DNA of 64,000 nucleotides from Panacagrimonas sp041603235 (GCA_041603235.1 JBFIES010000002.1:310001-374000); one strand, 5' to 3'. Numbered from the stretch's first letter, positions 24,056-33,675 are shown. Notes: generated by a model not told the origin, from the sequence alone. Numbers and translations: made by a program.

Positions 24056-25273
24056 ATGAACAGTCCCGATCCCATTACGCGATTCCGGCTCTCGGATCAG
24101 TACCAGAAGCTTAAGAGTGCAATTCATCGCAATCTGATTCTTCAGATTGAGGAGCGCAATCTCGAGATCGAGAAATGGGAAGCGCAGCAGATCGAACGCT
24201 TTGTCACCGAGCAGGTACGTGCGTATGTAACGCAGCAACGTCTGCCTGTGAACGCACGTGAGAGCGAAGCCCTGGCGCAGGACGCACGCGATGAACTCAT
24301 GGGCTACGGCCCAATACAGTCGCTGGTTGATGACGACACCGTTAACGATATCGTCGTCAATGGCCCTGATCGCGTGTTCATTGAGCGCAATGGGCTGCTT
24401 TCGACGGCGCCGGTGCGATTCGTCAACGACGCCCATGTCATCAGGGTGATCCAGCGCATCCTTTCCCCCATTGGTCGCCGCGTGGACGAATCTACGCCGA
24501 TGGTCGATGCACGTCTCTCAGATGGTTCGCGTGTCAACGCCATCATCCCGCCGATTGCACTGGATGGACCTTGCGTTTCCATCCGTAAATTTCGCAAGAG
24601 TGCGCTGACTGCGCAGGATCTGATCAACAGTGGCAGCGTAAGTGCCGCCGCCATCGACTACCTGAAAGAGAAAGTGGTCCAACGCACCAGCCTGATCGTC
24701 ACCGGCGGTACGGGCTCGGGCAAGACCACGTTCCTCAATTTGCTGTCCCAGTGGATCCCGGAAGGCGAACGTATCATCACCATCGAAGACGCCGCCGAAT
24801 TGCGCCTCAATCATCACCACGTGGTGCGCCTTGAAACACGTCCGCCGAATCTTGAAGGCGAGCGAGCCGTGACGGCGCGCGACCTGGTTCGCAATGCATT
24901 GCGTATGCGGCCCGACCGCATCGTGGTCGGTGAGGTTCGTGGCGATGAGGTGATGGACATGCTCCAGGCCATGAATACGGGCCACGACGGCTCCATGACG
25001 ACCTTGCACGCCAACAACCCGCGCGACGCCGTTCACCGGCTCGAGCTGCTTGCGGGGTTTGCCGGGTTCTCGGGCAGTGACGCCACTTTCCGAGGACAGC
25101 TTGCGGCGGCCATCAAATTGTTTGTTCAGGTCTCACGCCTTGCAACGGGTGAGCGCCGCCTGATGTCGGTTGCCGAGATCACCGGTCAGGACGACAGCGG
25201 TATCCTGATGCGGGACGTCTTTCGTTATGACAGCGCGAGCCGTCAACTTATCGATTTGCGCGAGAAGGATTGA
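24056..25273 (+). CDS. tadA: Tad pilus assembly ATPase TadA/CpaF
   Basis: TadA powers Flp pilus assembly (and retraction in some systems). The 405-residue product is a VirB11/PulE-type secretion ATPase: GYGPIQSLVDDDTVNDIVVN in the N-terminal domain, Walker A GGTGSGKTTFLNLL near residue 216-229, the Asp box IITIEDAAELRL, RLETRPPN, and GEVRGDEVMDMLQAMNTGH followed by MTTLHANNPRDA. Its stop overlaps the tadB start (ATGA), showing translational coupling. Confidence 0.95.
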   Translation: MNSPDPITRFRLSDQYQKLKSAIHRNLILQIEERNLEIEKWEAQQIERFVTEQVRAYVTQQRLPVNARESEALAQDARDELMGYGPIQSLVDDDTVNDIVVNGPDRVFIERNGLLSTAPVRFVNDAHVIRVIQRILSPIGRRVDESTPMVDARLSDGSRVNAIIPPIALDGPCVSIRKFRKSALTAQDLINSGSVSAAAIDYLKEKVVQRTSLIVTGGTGSGKTTFLNLLSQWIPEGERIITIEDAAELRLNHHHVVRLETRPPNLEGERAVTARDLVRNALRMRPDRIVVGEVRGDEVMDMLQAMNTGHDGSMTTLHANNPRDAVHRLELLAGFAGFSGSDATFRGQLAAAIKLFVQVSRLATGERRLMSVAEITGQDDSGILMRDVFRYDSASRQLIDLREKD

Positions 25274-26193
25274 TGGCTGCTTTCGTGATCTTTGGATTGG
25301 CACTCTTGATGGCCGGGTTTGCCATCTGGTTGCTGATGTACTCGGACGCACGCGAACGCCGCGACACCATCGCGCTGCGTCTGCGCGCAGGTGACGATCC
25401 TGTTGATACGGTTCAGGTGTCGCGCGAGAAGCTCCTGCAGAGTCCGATCCTGCGCTGGGCATGCCATATCTTCTGGCGTGCTGGCTCGGAGGCAGACCCG
25501 CCCACCGTTGCAAAAGTGATGTGGGTGCTGATGGGGCTGGTGCCCATCGCCTTGCTGATCTTCGGATTCTTCAAGGGACTGTTTCTGATCGGGATTGTGC
25601 TCGCTTTTGGCTACGGCGTGCTGCGGCGACGCGCAGCGCGGCGCCGGGCCTTGATCGTGTCCCAGATGCCCGCGTTTCTGGAGGCTGGCCTGCGCGTGCT
25701 GCAAGCGGGCAGCACCCTGGAAGAATCATTGTCGCTTGCGGCGGATGACAGCCCGGACCCGATTCGCAAGATGTTTCAGTCGGTAGGTCGGCAGGTCCGC
25801 CATGGCGCGCCGCTGGACGAAGCGCTCTACGATCTTGCGGAAATTCATGGCGTGCGTGACGTCAAGGTGATGGCGCTCGCCGCGTCAGTTAACCGTCGCT
25901 ACGGCGGCTCTCTGCGCAGCCTGTTCCGAAGCCTCATGGCCGCCATCAGGGCACGGGATTCGGCCGCCAGAGAATTGCGCGCACTCACGGCTGAAACACG
26001 TCTGTCCGCTGTGGTGCTGGCGATCATTCCGCTGGCAATCTCTGCGGTTCTCTTTCTGCAGAACCCCGAGTTCTATACGCAGATGTGGGCAACAAGCGGT
26101 GGCCGCGCGGCCCTGCTGATTGCCGCTGGCATGCAGCTCACTGGTGTTGTGCTGATCTATCGAATGATGGGCGCCACCGAGGACAACGTCTGA
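25273..26193 (+). CDS. tadB: Tad platform protein TadB
   Basis: TadB is one of two GspF-type inner-membrane platform proteins of the Tad system. The 306-residue product has an N-terminal membrane segment, two helices near 75-115, the T2SSF domain (MPAFLEAGLRVLQAGSTLEE, RHGAPLDEALYDLAE) and C-terminal membrane helices. The ATG overlaps the tadA stop and its own stop overlaps the tadC start, so tadA-tadB-tadC form a tightly coupled unit. Confidence 0.93.
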   Translation: MAAFVIFGLALLMAGFAIWLLMYSDARERRDTIALRLRAGDDPVDTVQVSREKLLQSPILRWACHIFWRAGSEADPPTVAKVMWVLMGLVPIALLIFGFFKGLFLIGIVLAFGYGVLRRRAARRRALIVSQMPAFLEAGLRVLQAGSTLEESLSLAADDSPDPIRKMFQSVGRQVRHGAPLDEALYDLAEIHGVRDVKVMALAASVNRRYGGSLRSLFRSLMAAIRARDSAARELRALTAETRLSAVVLAIIPLAISAVLFLQNPEFYTQMWATSGGRAALLIAAGMQLTGVVLIYRMMGATEDNV

Positions 26194-27131
26194 TGTCGCC
26201 GGATCTTTTTGCCGCATTGGTTGCGCTCGGCATCGTTGCGGCGGTGGTCGCACTTGGCTCGCTGGTTTACCTGTATTCGCGAACCATGACCGGCGTGCGT
26301 GTGCAGCGCAGGCTCGACCCCAGCTCGGCCGATGCTGCCGGGATGGATGGCTCGACCACCAGCGTGCTTATCCAGTCGCTGGCCGATCAGGGCAAGAAAA
26401 TCGAAGGGCTGGTGGATACCACCAAGGAAAGTTCTCGATTGCTCGTACAGGCGGGGTGGCGAACGCAGCGCGAAAGGGTGGTGTTCTACGCTGCATCTGC
26501 GTTGACGCCAATCGTCTTTCTCGGACTGGCGGCAATGTTCTGGTACGCCGGTCCGCCCAAGCTCACGCAGCCGGCAATGATCCTGATTTCTGGCGGCTTG
26601 GCATTGATGATGGGCCTGCTGCTGCCGCGTGTTGTCCTGCGACGCAGAGCCGAGGCGCGTGTACGTCGCATCAAGTCGGAAGTGCCGCTGCTGATTCACC
26701 TGTTGGTGTTGCTGTTCGAGTCCGGTCTTTCGACTCGTCAGGCTTTCGGCAGCATGGTGCGCGATGGACGTGGCGTCTTGCCCGAACTGGGCCGCGAATT
26801 TGAACTGGTGCTACGCCAGCTCGATGCAGGCGGCGATACCAACGAAGTGCTCAAGAACCTGGCGGCGGGCATTGATCTGGATGACCTGACCAATGTGCTG
26901 GCGCTGCTCAGACAGGTCGATCGCTATGGTGGCGAAGTACGGGACCCCTTGCTTGAAACGCTTGAGGTGCTCGAGGAGCGGCGCACCATGGATATGCGCG
27001 AGATGGTCAATCTGATTTCTGGCCGCATGACCATTGTCATGGTGGGATTCTTTTTTCCGGCGCTGCTGATTTTCGTCGCTGGGCCCGCATTTATGTCCAT
27101 CCTTCGCGCCCTGGGCGGCGGAAATAACTGA
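26193..27131 (+). CDS. tadC: Tad platform protein TadC
   Basis: TadC is the second GspF-type platform protein. The 312-residue product has an N-terminal membrane helix, two central helices (about residues 95-150), the T2SSF domain (VPLLIHLLVLLFESGLSTRQ) and a C-terminal hydrophobic hairpin (MTIVMVGFFFPALLIFV). ATG 26193 overlaps the tadB stop; a longer frame beginning at 26085 lies inside tadB and is not used. Confidence 0.93.
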   Translation: MSPDLFAALVALGIVAAVVALGSLVYLYSRTMTGVRVQRRLDPSSADAAGMDGSTTSVLIQSLADQGKKIEGLVDTTKESSRLLVQAGWRTQRERVVFYAASALTPIVFLGLAAMFWYAGPPKLTQPAMILISGGLALMMGLLLPRVVLRRRAEARVRRIKSEVPLLIHLLVLLFESGLSTRQAFGSMVRDGRGVLPELGREFELVLRQLDAGGDTNEVLKNLAAGIDLDDLTNVLALLRQVDRYGGEVRDPLLETLEVLEERRTMDMREMVNLISGRMTIVMVGFFFPALLIFVAGPAFMSILRALGGGNN

Positions 27132-27851
27132 ATGGCTGGGGTGTTGATCAATCGTGGCCACTGGGCGCTTCTTGCCGGCGCAGTCTGGATGGTCACCGGT
27201 TGTGCAGGCTCCGCCGTGCTGCAGGCAGAGAAGAATGTCGAACAGGCGATTCCGTCCGATACGCCTGAAAATCGCCGCAGCGTCCATGCCGATCTGATTC
27301 GCGGCATGATCGAGGGCAAGCAGTACTACGCCGCGATTGCACACATCGAGGCGCAGGTTGCGTCCACCGGCTCCACGCCGCAACTGCGTCTTTTTGAGGC
27401 AGAGGCGAGGCGCAAGCTCGGGCAGGACGCTCAGGCACAGCAGATTTATCGCGAACTGTTGAAGGAACCAGAGTACGTCGCTCAGGCCTATTACGGACTG
27501 GGCCTGATCAGTGCAGGCTCTGACCTGGCCGTATCGACCTGGCAATTGCAGCAGGCCGTGAATCGTCGTCCTGCCGATGCCGACATGCGCAATGATCTGG
27601 GCTATGCCTTGATGTTGTCGCAGCGCTACCAGGAAGCCCTCACAGAGTTGGCAACCGCCGTGGAACTCGAAGCCGGCAGCGGTAGCGCCAAAGCGCGAAA
27701 CAATCTGATCGTATTGATGATGGTGACCGGTGATGAGCGCGCAGTGCGCCGCCTGGCTGCCGAAAGTGCGATGTCGGAATCTTCTTTGAAAAAATTGCGC
27801 CAACAGGCACAGTCCATCTCTCGTAGTTCAGCAGGCCGCGGCAACAGCTAG
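27132..27851 (+). CDS. tadD: TPR lipoprotein TadD
   Basis: TadD proteins are TPR lipoproteins of the Tad system. The 239-residue product has a lipobox (MVTGC, Cys24) and at least two TPR-like repeats, QAYYGLGLISAGSDLAVSTW and DMRNDLGYALMLSQRYQEAL. It starts immediately after the tadC stop with no gap. An outer-membrane location and a pilotin-like or assembly role are inferred from the family. Confidence 0.88.
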   Translation: MAGVLINRGHWALLAGAVWMVTGCAGSAVLQAEKNVEQAIPSDTPENRRSVHADLIRGMIEGKQYYAAIAHIEAQVASTGSTPQLRLFEAEARRKLGQDAQAQQIYRELLKEPEYVAQAYYGLGLISAGSDLAVSTWQLQQAVNRRPADADMRNDLGYALMLSQRYQEALTELATAVELEAGSGSAKARNNLIVLMMVTGDERAVRRLAAESAMSESSLKKLRQQAQSISRSSAGRGNS

Positions 27852-27869
27852 CGCAACCCGGAGCAAAAC

Positions 27870-28142
27870 ATGTTCGATGAAAATTCAAGCTCGCAAATCA
27901 AGGCCGTGATTCTCGGCGCGGCTATGTATGCCATCGCCAACGTGGCCAGCGCTGCGGAGCCGGGGGCAGACACGCGCGAGTGGATTGACCTGCAGACCGG
28001 CGGTAGCGCCGCCTCTCCAGAGGCCAGGCCGCTGCCCGGTGATATCGCGCAGAAGACCTACCAGCGGTATGCCGACAGCTTCGCGCAGCCCATTCCAGAA
28101 AAGCTTGGACGTGAATCCTTCGTGGACGACGGCGGAGAATAA
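27870..28142 (+). CDS. DUF3613 family exported protein
   Basis: The 90-residue product has a hydrophobic signal-like segment (KAVILGAAMYAIANVASA) and then the short DUF3613 domain, recognised by TREWIDLQTGG, PLPGDIAQKTYQRYADSFAQ and PIP near the end. The domain is uncharacterised but is commonly the last gene of tad loci in beta- and gammaproteobacteria. It follows tadD by 18 bases and ends the rightward tad unit; the next gene converges on it. Confidence 0.82.
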   Translation: MFDENSSSQIKAVILGAAMYAIANVASAAEPGADTREWIDLQTGGSAASPEARPLPGDIAQKTYQRYADSFAQPIPEKLGRESFVDDGGE

Positions 28143-28312
28143 GAACGCCGAGACTCGGCATTGAGTCTGACCTGAGCATCGTTGCGCGGTACCCAACAAC
28201 AGCAAGGTTACGTACACACTACGATTCTCGCCTGTTACAAAGTCGGCCTTTTGCTCGCGCTATCGGCCAGATTGATCCTGTTCCGAGCTCGGCACTTGCC
28301 GCACCGAATTCT

Positions 28313-30289
28313 CTATTGCGCGTCCTGAATCCGCTGCGTGCTTGCGATGATCGGGCGGTCTACCGTGATGGATCGCATGACCACCTGCCCGGTGCCGGTT
28401 TGCACACCGAGCGCCCCCAGCAGAGGATCGATCAGGCTGCTGGCCAAGCCGTTGACAAGATCAAGTAGCGGCTGGACGACCACTTCGATGGTGTTGACCA
28501 GCGAGCCAATAAGACCGACCAAGCCACCAGTCAGACCTGAGCCTGATGTTGTCGTGCTCAGACCCAGGTCGAGATCTACGGAGGTGCTGGACGCTATTTC
28601 TTGCGGGTTGCCGTCAACCGGGGCGTCCGGCGGAATGCCAAGCGCTTCATAGAACGGTGTCGCGTTGCTGCCCTGACCCGGAATCTTCTCGAACTCGGTG
28701 ACATCCATGGGCAAGGTGTTGGGGCCGGTCTGACTTACTCCGAGGCTGGTGGCGTCCAGCGATGTGTTGAGCGAGGCATGACCCAGACTGCCAATCGGAA
28801 GGCCGAGCAGACGCAGGTTGCGGGCATCAATGGAGACATCTGCGACCGGAATTCCGCCTGCGAGGTCCAGATCGGGTGCATCTGCCGCATTGCCACTGAA
28901 ACTCGCAACGGTAACAGTGGCAAGGCCAGTTTCACCGCTGAGTTGTGCGATGGGGTTGCCGTTGTTTACACCGCTTTGTGGGCAAGAAATACGATCAAGA
29001 AATGCCGATGCACGGGCTACTTCCACATCAATGCCGATCTTGAGCTCGGTGGCGACATTTATCGTTGTCACGATGCCGGTCAGACTGCCAATCAGCCCAA
29101 GGGTGGTATTGATCAGGCCATTGAGAGTGCCGGTCAAACCCGACAGCAACGTGCCGCCATCAATGCGCACCATCAGACGAATCTGCGCTGTCCTTGCAAC
29201 AGCATCGGGCGAACCGGGCTTGCCAGCGCCCAGCACCGGTGGCTCGATGATCTTGAGGAATGTGTTGACCGACAGGCCTGCCACACTAATCGGCAAATCC
29301 ACGGCAATAGGATTGACGCTCCCGGATGGATCAGCGTTGGTGGCCTGCGCCAATGCGCTAATGACGTCGAGCAAATTTCCCACCGTTGCGTCGCCCGGGA
29401 CACCGCCCAGCCCGGCAATCAGGTTGTCCAAAGCGGTGGTGTCGGTATTGGTCGCCAGATCTGCGAGCTCGCGAATGGCGGCGACTGTGCTCGCGCTGAT
29501 GGTTCCGGACAAGCCGTCTGCAAGGGCATCCAGCGTGTCAGACAGCACAGGGGACTGCACAGCCAGAGCAAGCGGGTCGGAGAGGTCGGCAACTGTAAGC
29601 CCGAGTGCGAGGGCGAGATCTTCAACGGTGACGTTGACGTCTGCCAGGCCGTTGTAGTCCACCAGAGAAAGATTGACGTTTCCGCCCAGGGTAGCTCCGA
29701 GAATGGCGTTGAGCGCGCCTTCATTCAGACTTGCCAGCCCGCTTCCGATGCTGAAAGTTCCCACCAGAGGTTGTTCGGCTGTTGCGGATACCTCCATGCG
29801 ACGGTCTTCATCTCCGGTGAACAATTCCGTCAGAAAACCGGGAAAGGGCGCGCGCAAGGTGACACGCACCGCGTCCGCAGATTCAATCTGGCTGGTATCT
29901 GTTTCCAGCAGTCTGCGCTGGCGAGTAGTGGCACCGTTGCGTGTGACGCTGGCGGCCTCCAGCGTGCCGGTATCAATATCCACATCGAGCGTACTGACCA
30001 GTTCGCTGCCACCGTTGCGGATGAGGCTTTCATTGACGCGCTGTTCCAGTTGGCTGCGAATTTCGGCGGGCGTCATCCCCAGCGAACGATCGCAGGCACT
30101 GACCTCGCGTACTGCATCCAGAGCAGCGAGTGAAGCCATCTTCTGGATCTGGCGGTTTGCCAGATAGATTCTGCCTACCTCAAAGGCTGCAAATGATCCT
30201 GTCAGCAGTGCGCTGATGGCGATAACCACGTACACGACAACGGCGCCGCGCTGCGCACGGGGAAAGGATCGCCGTCGACTAGAGATCAT
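28313..30289 (-). CDS. tadG: TadG-like pilus assembly protein
   Basis: The 658-residue product begins with the TadG-like signature: basic residues, RAQRGAVVVYVVIAISALL as a pseudopilin-like membrane helix, and RIYLANRQIQKMASLAALDA, as in DUF2134/TadG proteins. The rest is periplasmic, rich in Gly, Leu, Thr and Asp, with repeated GL-I-G-L-x segments. I see no von Willebrand MIDAS motif (DxSxS). ATG 30289 has a GGAG ribosome binding site; the frame runs open to 30493 but the extra residues are not family-like. It is transcribed against the rest of the tad locus. Confidence 0.8.
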   Translation of the reverse strand: MISSRRRSFPRAQRGAVVVYVVIAISALLTGSFAAFEVGRIYLANRQIQKMASLAALDAVREVSACDRSLGMTPAEIRSQLEQRVNESLIRNGGSELVSTLDVDIDTGTLEAASVTRNGATTRQRRLLETDTSQIESADAVRVTLRAPFPGFLTELFTGDEDRRMEVSATAEQPLVGTFSIGSGLASLNEGALNAILGATLGGNVNLSLVDYNGLADVNVTVEDLALALGLTVADLSDPLALAVQSPVLSDTLDALADGLSGTISASTVAAIRELADLATNTDTTALDNLIAGLGGVPGDATVGNLLDVISALAQATNADPSGSVNPIAVDLPISVAGLSVNTFLKIIEPPVLGAGKPGSPDAVARTAQIRLMVRIDGGTLLSGLTGTLNGLINTTLGLIGSLTGIVTTINVATELKIGIDVEVARASAFLDRISCPQSGVNNGNPIAQLSGETGLATVTVASFSGNAADAPDLDLAGGIPVADVSIDARNLRLLGLPIGSLGHASLNTSLDATSLGVSQTGPNTLPMDVTEFEKIPGQGSNATPFYEALGIPPDAPVDGNPQEIASSTSVDLDLGLSTTTSGSGLTGGLVGLIGSLVNTIEVVVQPLLDLVNGLASSLIDPLLGALGVQTGTGQVVMRSITVDRPIIASTQRIQDAQ

Positions 30290-30456
30290 GTGCAGCTCCG
30301 GAGCATGCTTGAGTGGTGGCGCATTATGCGATGTGCAGCAAAGTGTCAGCTTCAAGGGCCGACGGACGCGCTGTGCGGCACGACAACCGAACCGATTTCC
30401 TGCTTGCTGGCGCGCTCGAAAATTCGACCTTTTTTTGGTGATCTGCGACAAAAAGA

Positions 30457-30474
30457 TTGTCATTGCCATGACAA
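30457..30474. promoter_or_regulatory. Palindrome between tadG-like and GGDEF genes
   Basis: TTGTCAT-TGCC-ATGACAA is a perfect 7-bp inverted repeat with a 4-base centre in the 260-base divergent gap. Its shape and position fit a dimeric regulator controlling one or both genes. The regulator is unknown and no T-run follows, so it is not a terminator. Confidence 0.4.
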
Positions 30475-30549
30475 AAGGGGACATCAGGTTCATCTCTGCC
30501 TAAAATCAAGGCGTTCACGCCACTTCAGCGTGTTCCGGAATCCTGACCG

Positions 30550-33500
30550 GTGCAGCTCAAAATACCTAAATTCAGATCGAGACATTACGTGGCGGTGACC
30601 GGACTGGTTGCTGCTGTTGTTCTCGGTGCGCTCTCGGGGCGCGCTCTTTTCCGTGGCAGTGAGCTGCAGAACGATCTGAACACAGGCAACGCTCTAAGTA
30701 CCGCCAGCCAGACTCTCGCGCCACTCGTAGCATCCGGCGGCGGGCCATTTCTGGTCGAGCAGGTACGTCAGCTGGTTCGGAGTGCTGATCTGGGTCTGAC
30801 TTATGTAGCGGTATCGGACGCCAGCGGTGCCATCCTGGCGGTGGACGGTCGCTTCGAGTCACTGGCCATTCCACTGATCAGCGCGCTCGCAAAGCAGCAG
30901 CTGCGCGCTTGGTTGTATCAGTTCACCAGCACGCGCGGCACCTTGAGCCTGCAGCAGGGTGGGCAGGTCGTCGGCGAAGTCGACTATGCCGTGGCGCCGG
31001 GTTACGCACGTGATGTTCGTGAGCGCGCCCTTGGAGAGTTGAGAGTGCTGGCCTGGATCGGATTGATCGTGGGCCTGATTGCAATGGCCGCGATGGGGCA
31101 CATGCTCATGCGCAAGCCAGAACGCGCTGATCCAAAACTGATTCGTCGCAGTATCCAGGACCCGCCTCAGCGACGAGCAGAAGATATGCCAGACGTTGGC
31201 GAGGAGGCTGAGATCACTTCGGCCCTGCGAGAACATGGTGTTCACGCGCTGGATTCCCTCAACCGGGCATTGATCGTGGTTGATCGAGATGCCCGCATTC
31301 GTTTCATGAATCAGACTGCCGCCAAGATTACGGGCTGGCCGGCACAGGAAGCACGTGGGCGGCTGGTCTACTCGGTATTTCATCCGCTGGATGAGCAACA
31401 GGCACCACTGGTAACGCCAGCGGAATCCTGTCTTCGTGAGGGCCGTGAGTACGAACCCAGCGAACTGTGGGTGCGCCGGCGCGACAATACGGTGCATGCA
31501 GTTGAAGTCATGGCGGCATTGCTCATGGATGGAGACGATGCGCAGGCCAATGGCGCCGCCATGGTCTTTCACGTCATTGATGAGCGACGCAACCTCATCG
31601 ACCACCTCAAGCGGCAGGCGCGTCTTTCTCTCGGCGTGATTGACCATCTTGTGGAAGGCGTTTTCACCACGGATAAGTCTGGGGTCATCCGGTTTGCCAA
31701 TGCCCGTGCGGCGCGCATGTTTGGCTACTCGCGCGAGTCCCTTGAGGGCATGAGCGTGACCAAGATGCTGCCGGTTCCGTTCCTGAATACGCCAGGCGTT
31801 ACGCTGACCGACTACATCGGCGCGCGCTATCACAACAGCCTTCCCAAGGTGGCTGGTTGGCGCAATGACGCTACCACCTTCCCGGTAGAGCTGGTTGTTC
31901 AGCCGATGAGTGTTGAAGGCACGGAAGGCCTAGTGGTGATTACCCGCGACATCACAGAAAGACTACACAGTGACAACCTTGCGCAACGCCTGGGTCGCCT
32001 GCTCGATTCAGCGGCCGAAGAAGTCTATATTTTTGACGCGCAGTCGCTTTACTTTGTCGAAGTGAATCGCGGAGCACGGCGGAATCTCGGATATGCCAGT
32101 TCGCAGATCCAGAGGATGACGCCGCTGTCGATCAGCCGAGAGCTGGACGAGGAACAATTCAACGCTTTCCTGACACGCCTGCGCAGCGGCGAGGTCGAAC
32201 ATTTGAGTTATCGCTGCCGCCACGTGCGTGAAGACGGTAGCGACTACCCGGTGGAAGTTCGGCTCAACTTCTCCGGTGATGAAGAACCACCGATGTTCAT
32301 GGCCATCGCCGTGGATATCAGCGAACGCGAGTCCAGCGAGAATGATCTGCGACGCTTGGCGCACCACGATCCGCTGACGGGTCTGCCCAATCGCATGACG
32401 ATGATGGATCGCCTCAACCAGGGCGTCATCGCGGCCAGTCGGAGCAACAAGATTGTGGGTGTTCTGTTTGTTGATCTGGATCGATTCAAGCAGATCAACG
32501 ACAACCACGGGCACGAGATGGGCGATGCAGTCCTGCAGGAGGCGTCTCAGCGACTGTCTTCGATCGTGCGCGAAACCGATACTGTTGCACGTCTGGGTGG
32601 AGATGAGTTTGTCATCGTTGCCCAGGGCTTGCGTAGCGTAGATGACGCCGAAGCCTTGGCGCGCAAGGTGATCGAGACATTCGAATCGCGCTTCGAAATT
32701 GAAGAACACAAGCTGCGCGTCACCCCCAGTGTGGGTGTCGCTCTGTTTCCGCTGGATGAGTCCGATGCAGAGGGTCTGCTGCGTCACGCGGATGCAGCCA
32801 TGTACCAGGCCAAGCAATCCGGGCCGGGCCAGTATCGTCTGCACAATGTTGCGGTGTCGCCGGACAAGCGGCGTCGCCTGGATATAGAACGCAACCTGAG
32901 TGCAGCGCTGACGCTGCAACAGATCGAAGTCGAGGCGCAAATTGCGGTGGAGCTTGCCCCGGGCCCAGGTGCCGGGCGTGCAAGCGCAGTCCTATTGAAT
33001 TTTTACTGGCAGCATCCGCGGCTAGGTCGTATTGCAGCGCCGGAAGTCGCCGCGGCTGCTGGCCGGGCAGGTCTGATCAGCGAATTCGAACTCTGGATGA
33101 TCTATTGCGCGTGCACCCTGTTTCCGGAAGGCGCCGAGGCCGACACCGATACGCCCCCCATTCCGGTTGTCGTGAATGTGTCCGGCTGGCAGTTCAAGGA
33201 TCCAGATTTCTACGAGCAGGTATTCGAATTGATGGATCGCCATCAGGTATCGCCTCGACGCCTGATATTTGCGCTCGACAGTGAAGGTATCTCCAACCTT
33301 GCTGACGCACCGGAAAAGTCCCTGCGTCGATTACAGGAGCGAGGTGTGAGCCTTGCGCTGCGCGGCGCTCCAGACCGCGTTTTCGCCGCGCTTAACCGCA
33401 TTCAGGGCCTGAGTCTGAGTCTGGTCATCATGGGGCCAGAGGATGTCAACGAAGCAGCGGTAGACGAACAGGCGACGGAGCGCCTGAGGCTGGCGATACT

Positions 33501-33675
33501 TGCTGCGAAGGGTCTGGACGTTCCGGTGCTTGCTGAGGGAATCGTTTCCGATGAGGGACGCCAGTGGCTGGTGACGCAGGGTGCAAGGCACGGTGCTGGC
33601 AATCTGCTGGGAGAGCCGGTGCCTGCGCGAAGTCTGAGCCGGGAGTTGGCTGCACCGCGTATCAAGGCCGCCTGA
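30550..33675 (+). CDS. Membrane PAS-GGDEF protein with degenerate EAL domain
   Basis: This 1041-residue sensor protein starts at a GTG. It has a membrane helix near residues 13-33, a periplasmic sensor domain and a second helix near 166-187. Three PAS-like domains follow (about 233-340, 360-475, 485-600), then GGDEF (about 600-770) and an EAL-like domain (about 790-1035). The GGDEF motif is intact (RLGGDEF, residues 682-688) with an intact inhibitory I-site RETD five residues before it, so it should make c-di-GMP. The EAL domain has lost the EAL signature (VLLNFYWQHP instead of EALxRWxHP) and the DDFGTG loop (now ALRGAPDR), so it should not hydrolyse c-di-GMP. It is divergent from tadG, suggesting a link to pilus control. 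Confidence 0.9.
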   Translation: MQLKIPKFRSRHYVAVTGLVAAVVLGALSGRALFRGSELQNDLNTGNALSTASQTLAPLVASGGGPFLVEQVRQLVRSADLGLTYVAVSDASGAILAVDGRFESLAIPLISALAKQQLRAWLYQFTSTRGTLSLQQGGQVVGEVDYAVAPGYARDVRERALGELRVLAWIGLIVGLIAMAAMGHMLMRKPERADPKLIRRSIQDPPQRRAEDMPDVGEEAEITSALREHGVHALDSLNRALIVVDRDARIRFMNQTAAKITGWPAQEARGRLVYSVFHPLDEQQAPLVTPAESCLREGREYEPSELWVRRRDNTVHAVEVMAALLMDGDDAQANGAAMVFHVIDERRNLIDHLKRQARLSLGVIDHLVEGVFTTDKSGVIRFANARAARMFGYSRESLEGMSVTKMLPVPFLNTPGVTLTDYIGARYHNSLPKVAGWRNDATTFPVELVVQPMSVEGTEGLVVITRDITERLHSDNLAQRLGRLLDSAAEEVYIFDAQSLYFVEVNRGARRNLGYASSQIQRMTPLSISRELDEEQFNAFLTRLRSGEVEHLSYRCRHVREDGSDYPVEVRLNFSGDEEPPMFMAIAVDISERESSENDLRRLAHHDPLTGLPNRMTMMDRLNQGVIAASRSNKIVGVLFVDLDRFKQINDNHGHEMGDAVLQEASQRLSSIVRETDTVARLGGDEFVIVAQGLRSVDDAEALARKVIETFESRFEIEEHKLRVTPSVGVALFPLDESDAEGLLRHADAAMYQAKQSGPGQYRLHNVAVSPDKRRRLDIERNLSAALTLQQIEVEAQIAVELAPGPGAGRASAVLLNFYWQHPRLGRIAAPEVAAAAGRAGLISEFELWMIYCACTLFPEGAEADTDTPPIPVVVNVSGWQFKDPDFYEQVFELMDRHQVSPRRLIFALDSEGISNLADAPEKSLRRLQERGVSLALRGAPDRVFAALNRIQGLSLSLVIMGPEDVNEAAVDEQATERLRLAILAAKGLDVPVLAEGIVSDEGRQWLVTQGARHGAGNLLGEPVPARSLSRELAAPRIKAA

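Noticed and set aside
28601..30133. A 510-codon reading frame on the plus strand, antisense to the tadG-like gene
   Set aside because: It lies wholly inside the tadG-like gene, has no ribosome binding site, and its translation (rich in Cys, Gln, Arg) is not protein-like. It is a by-product of GC-rich codon use.
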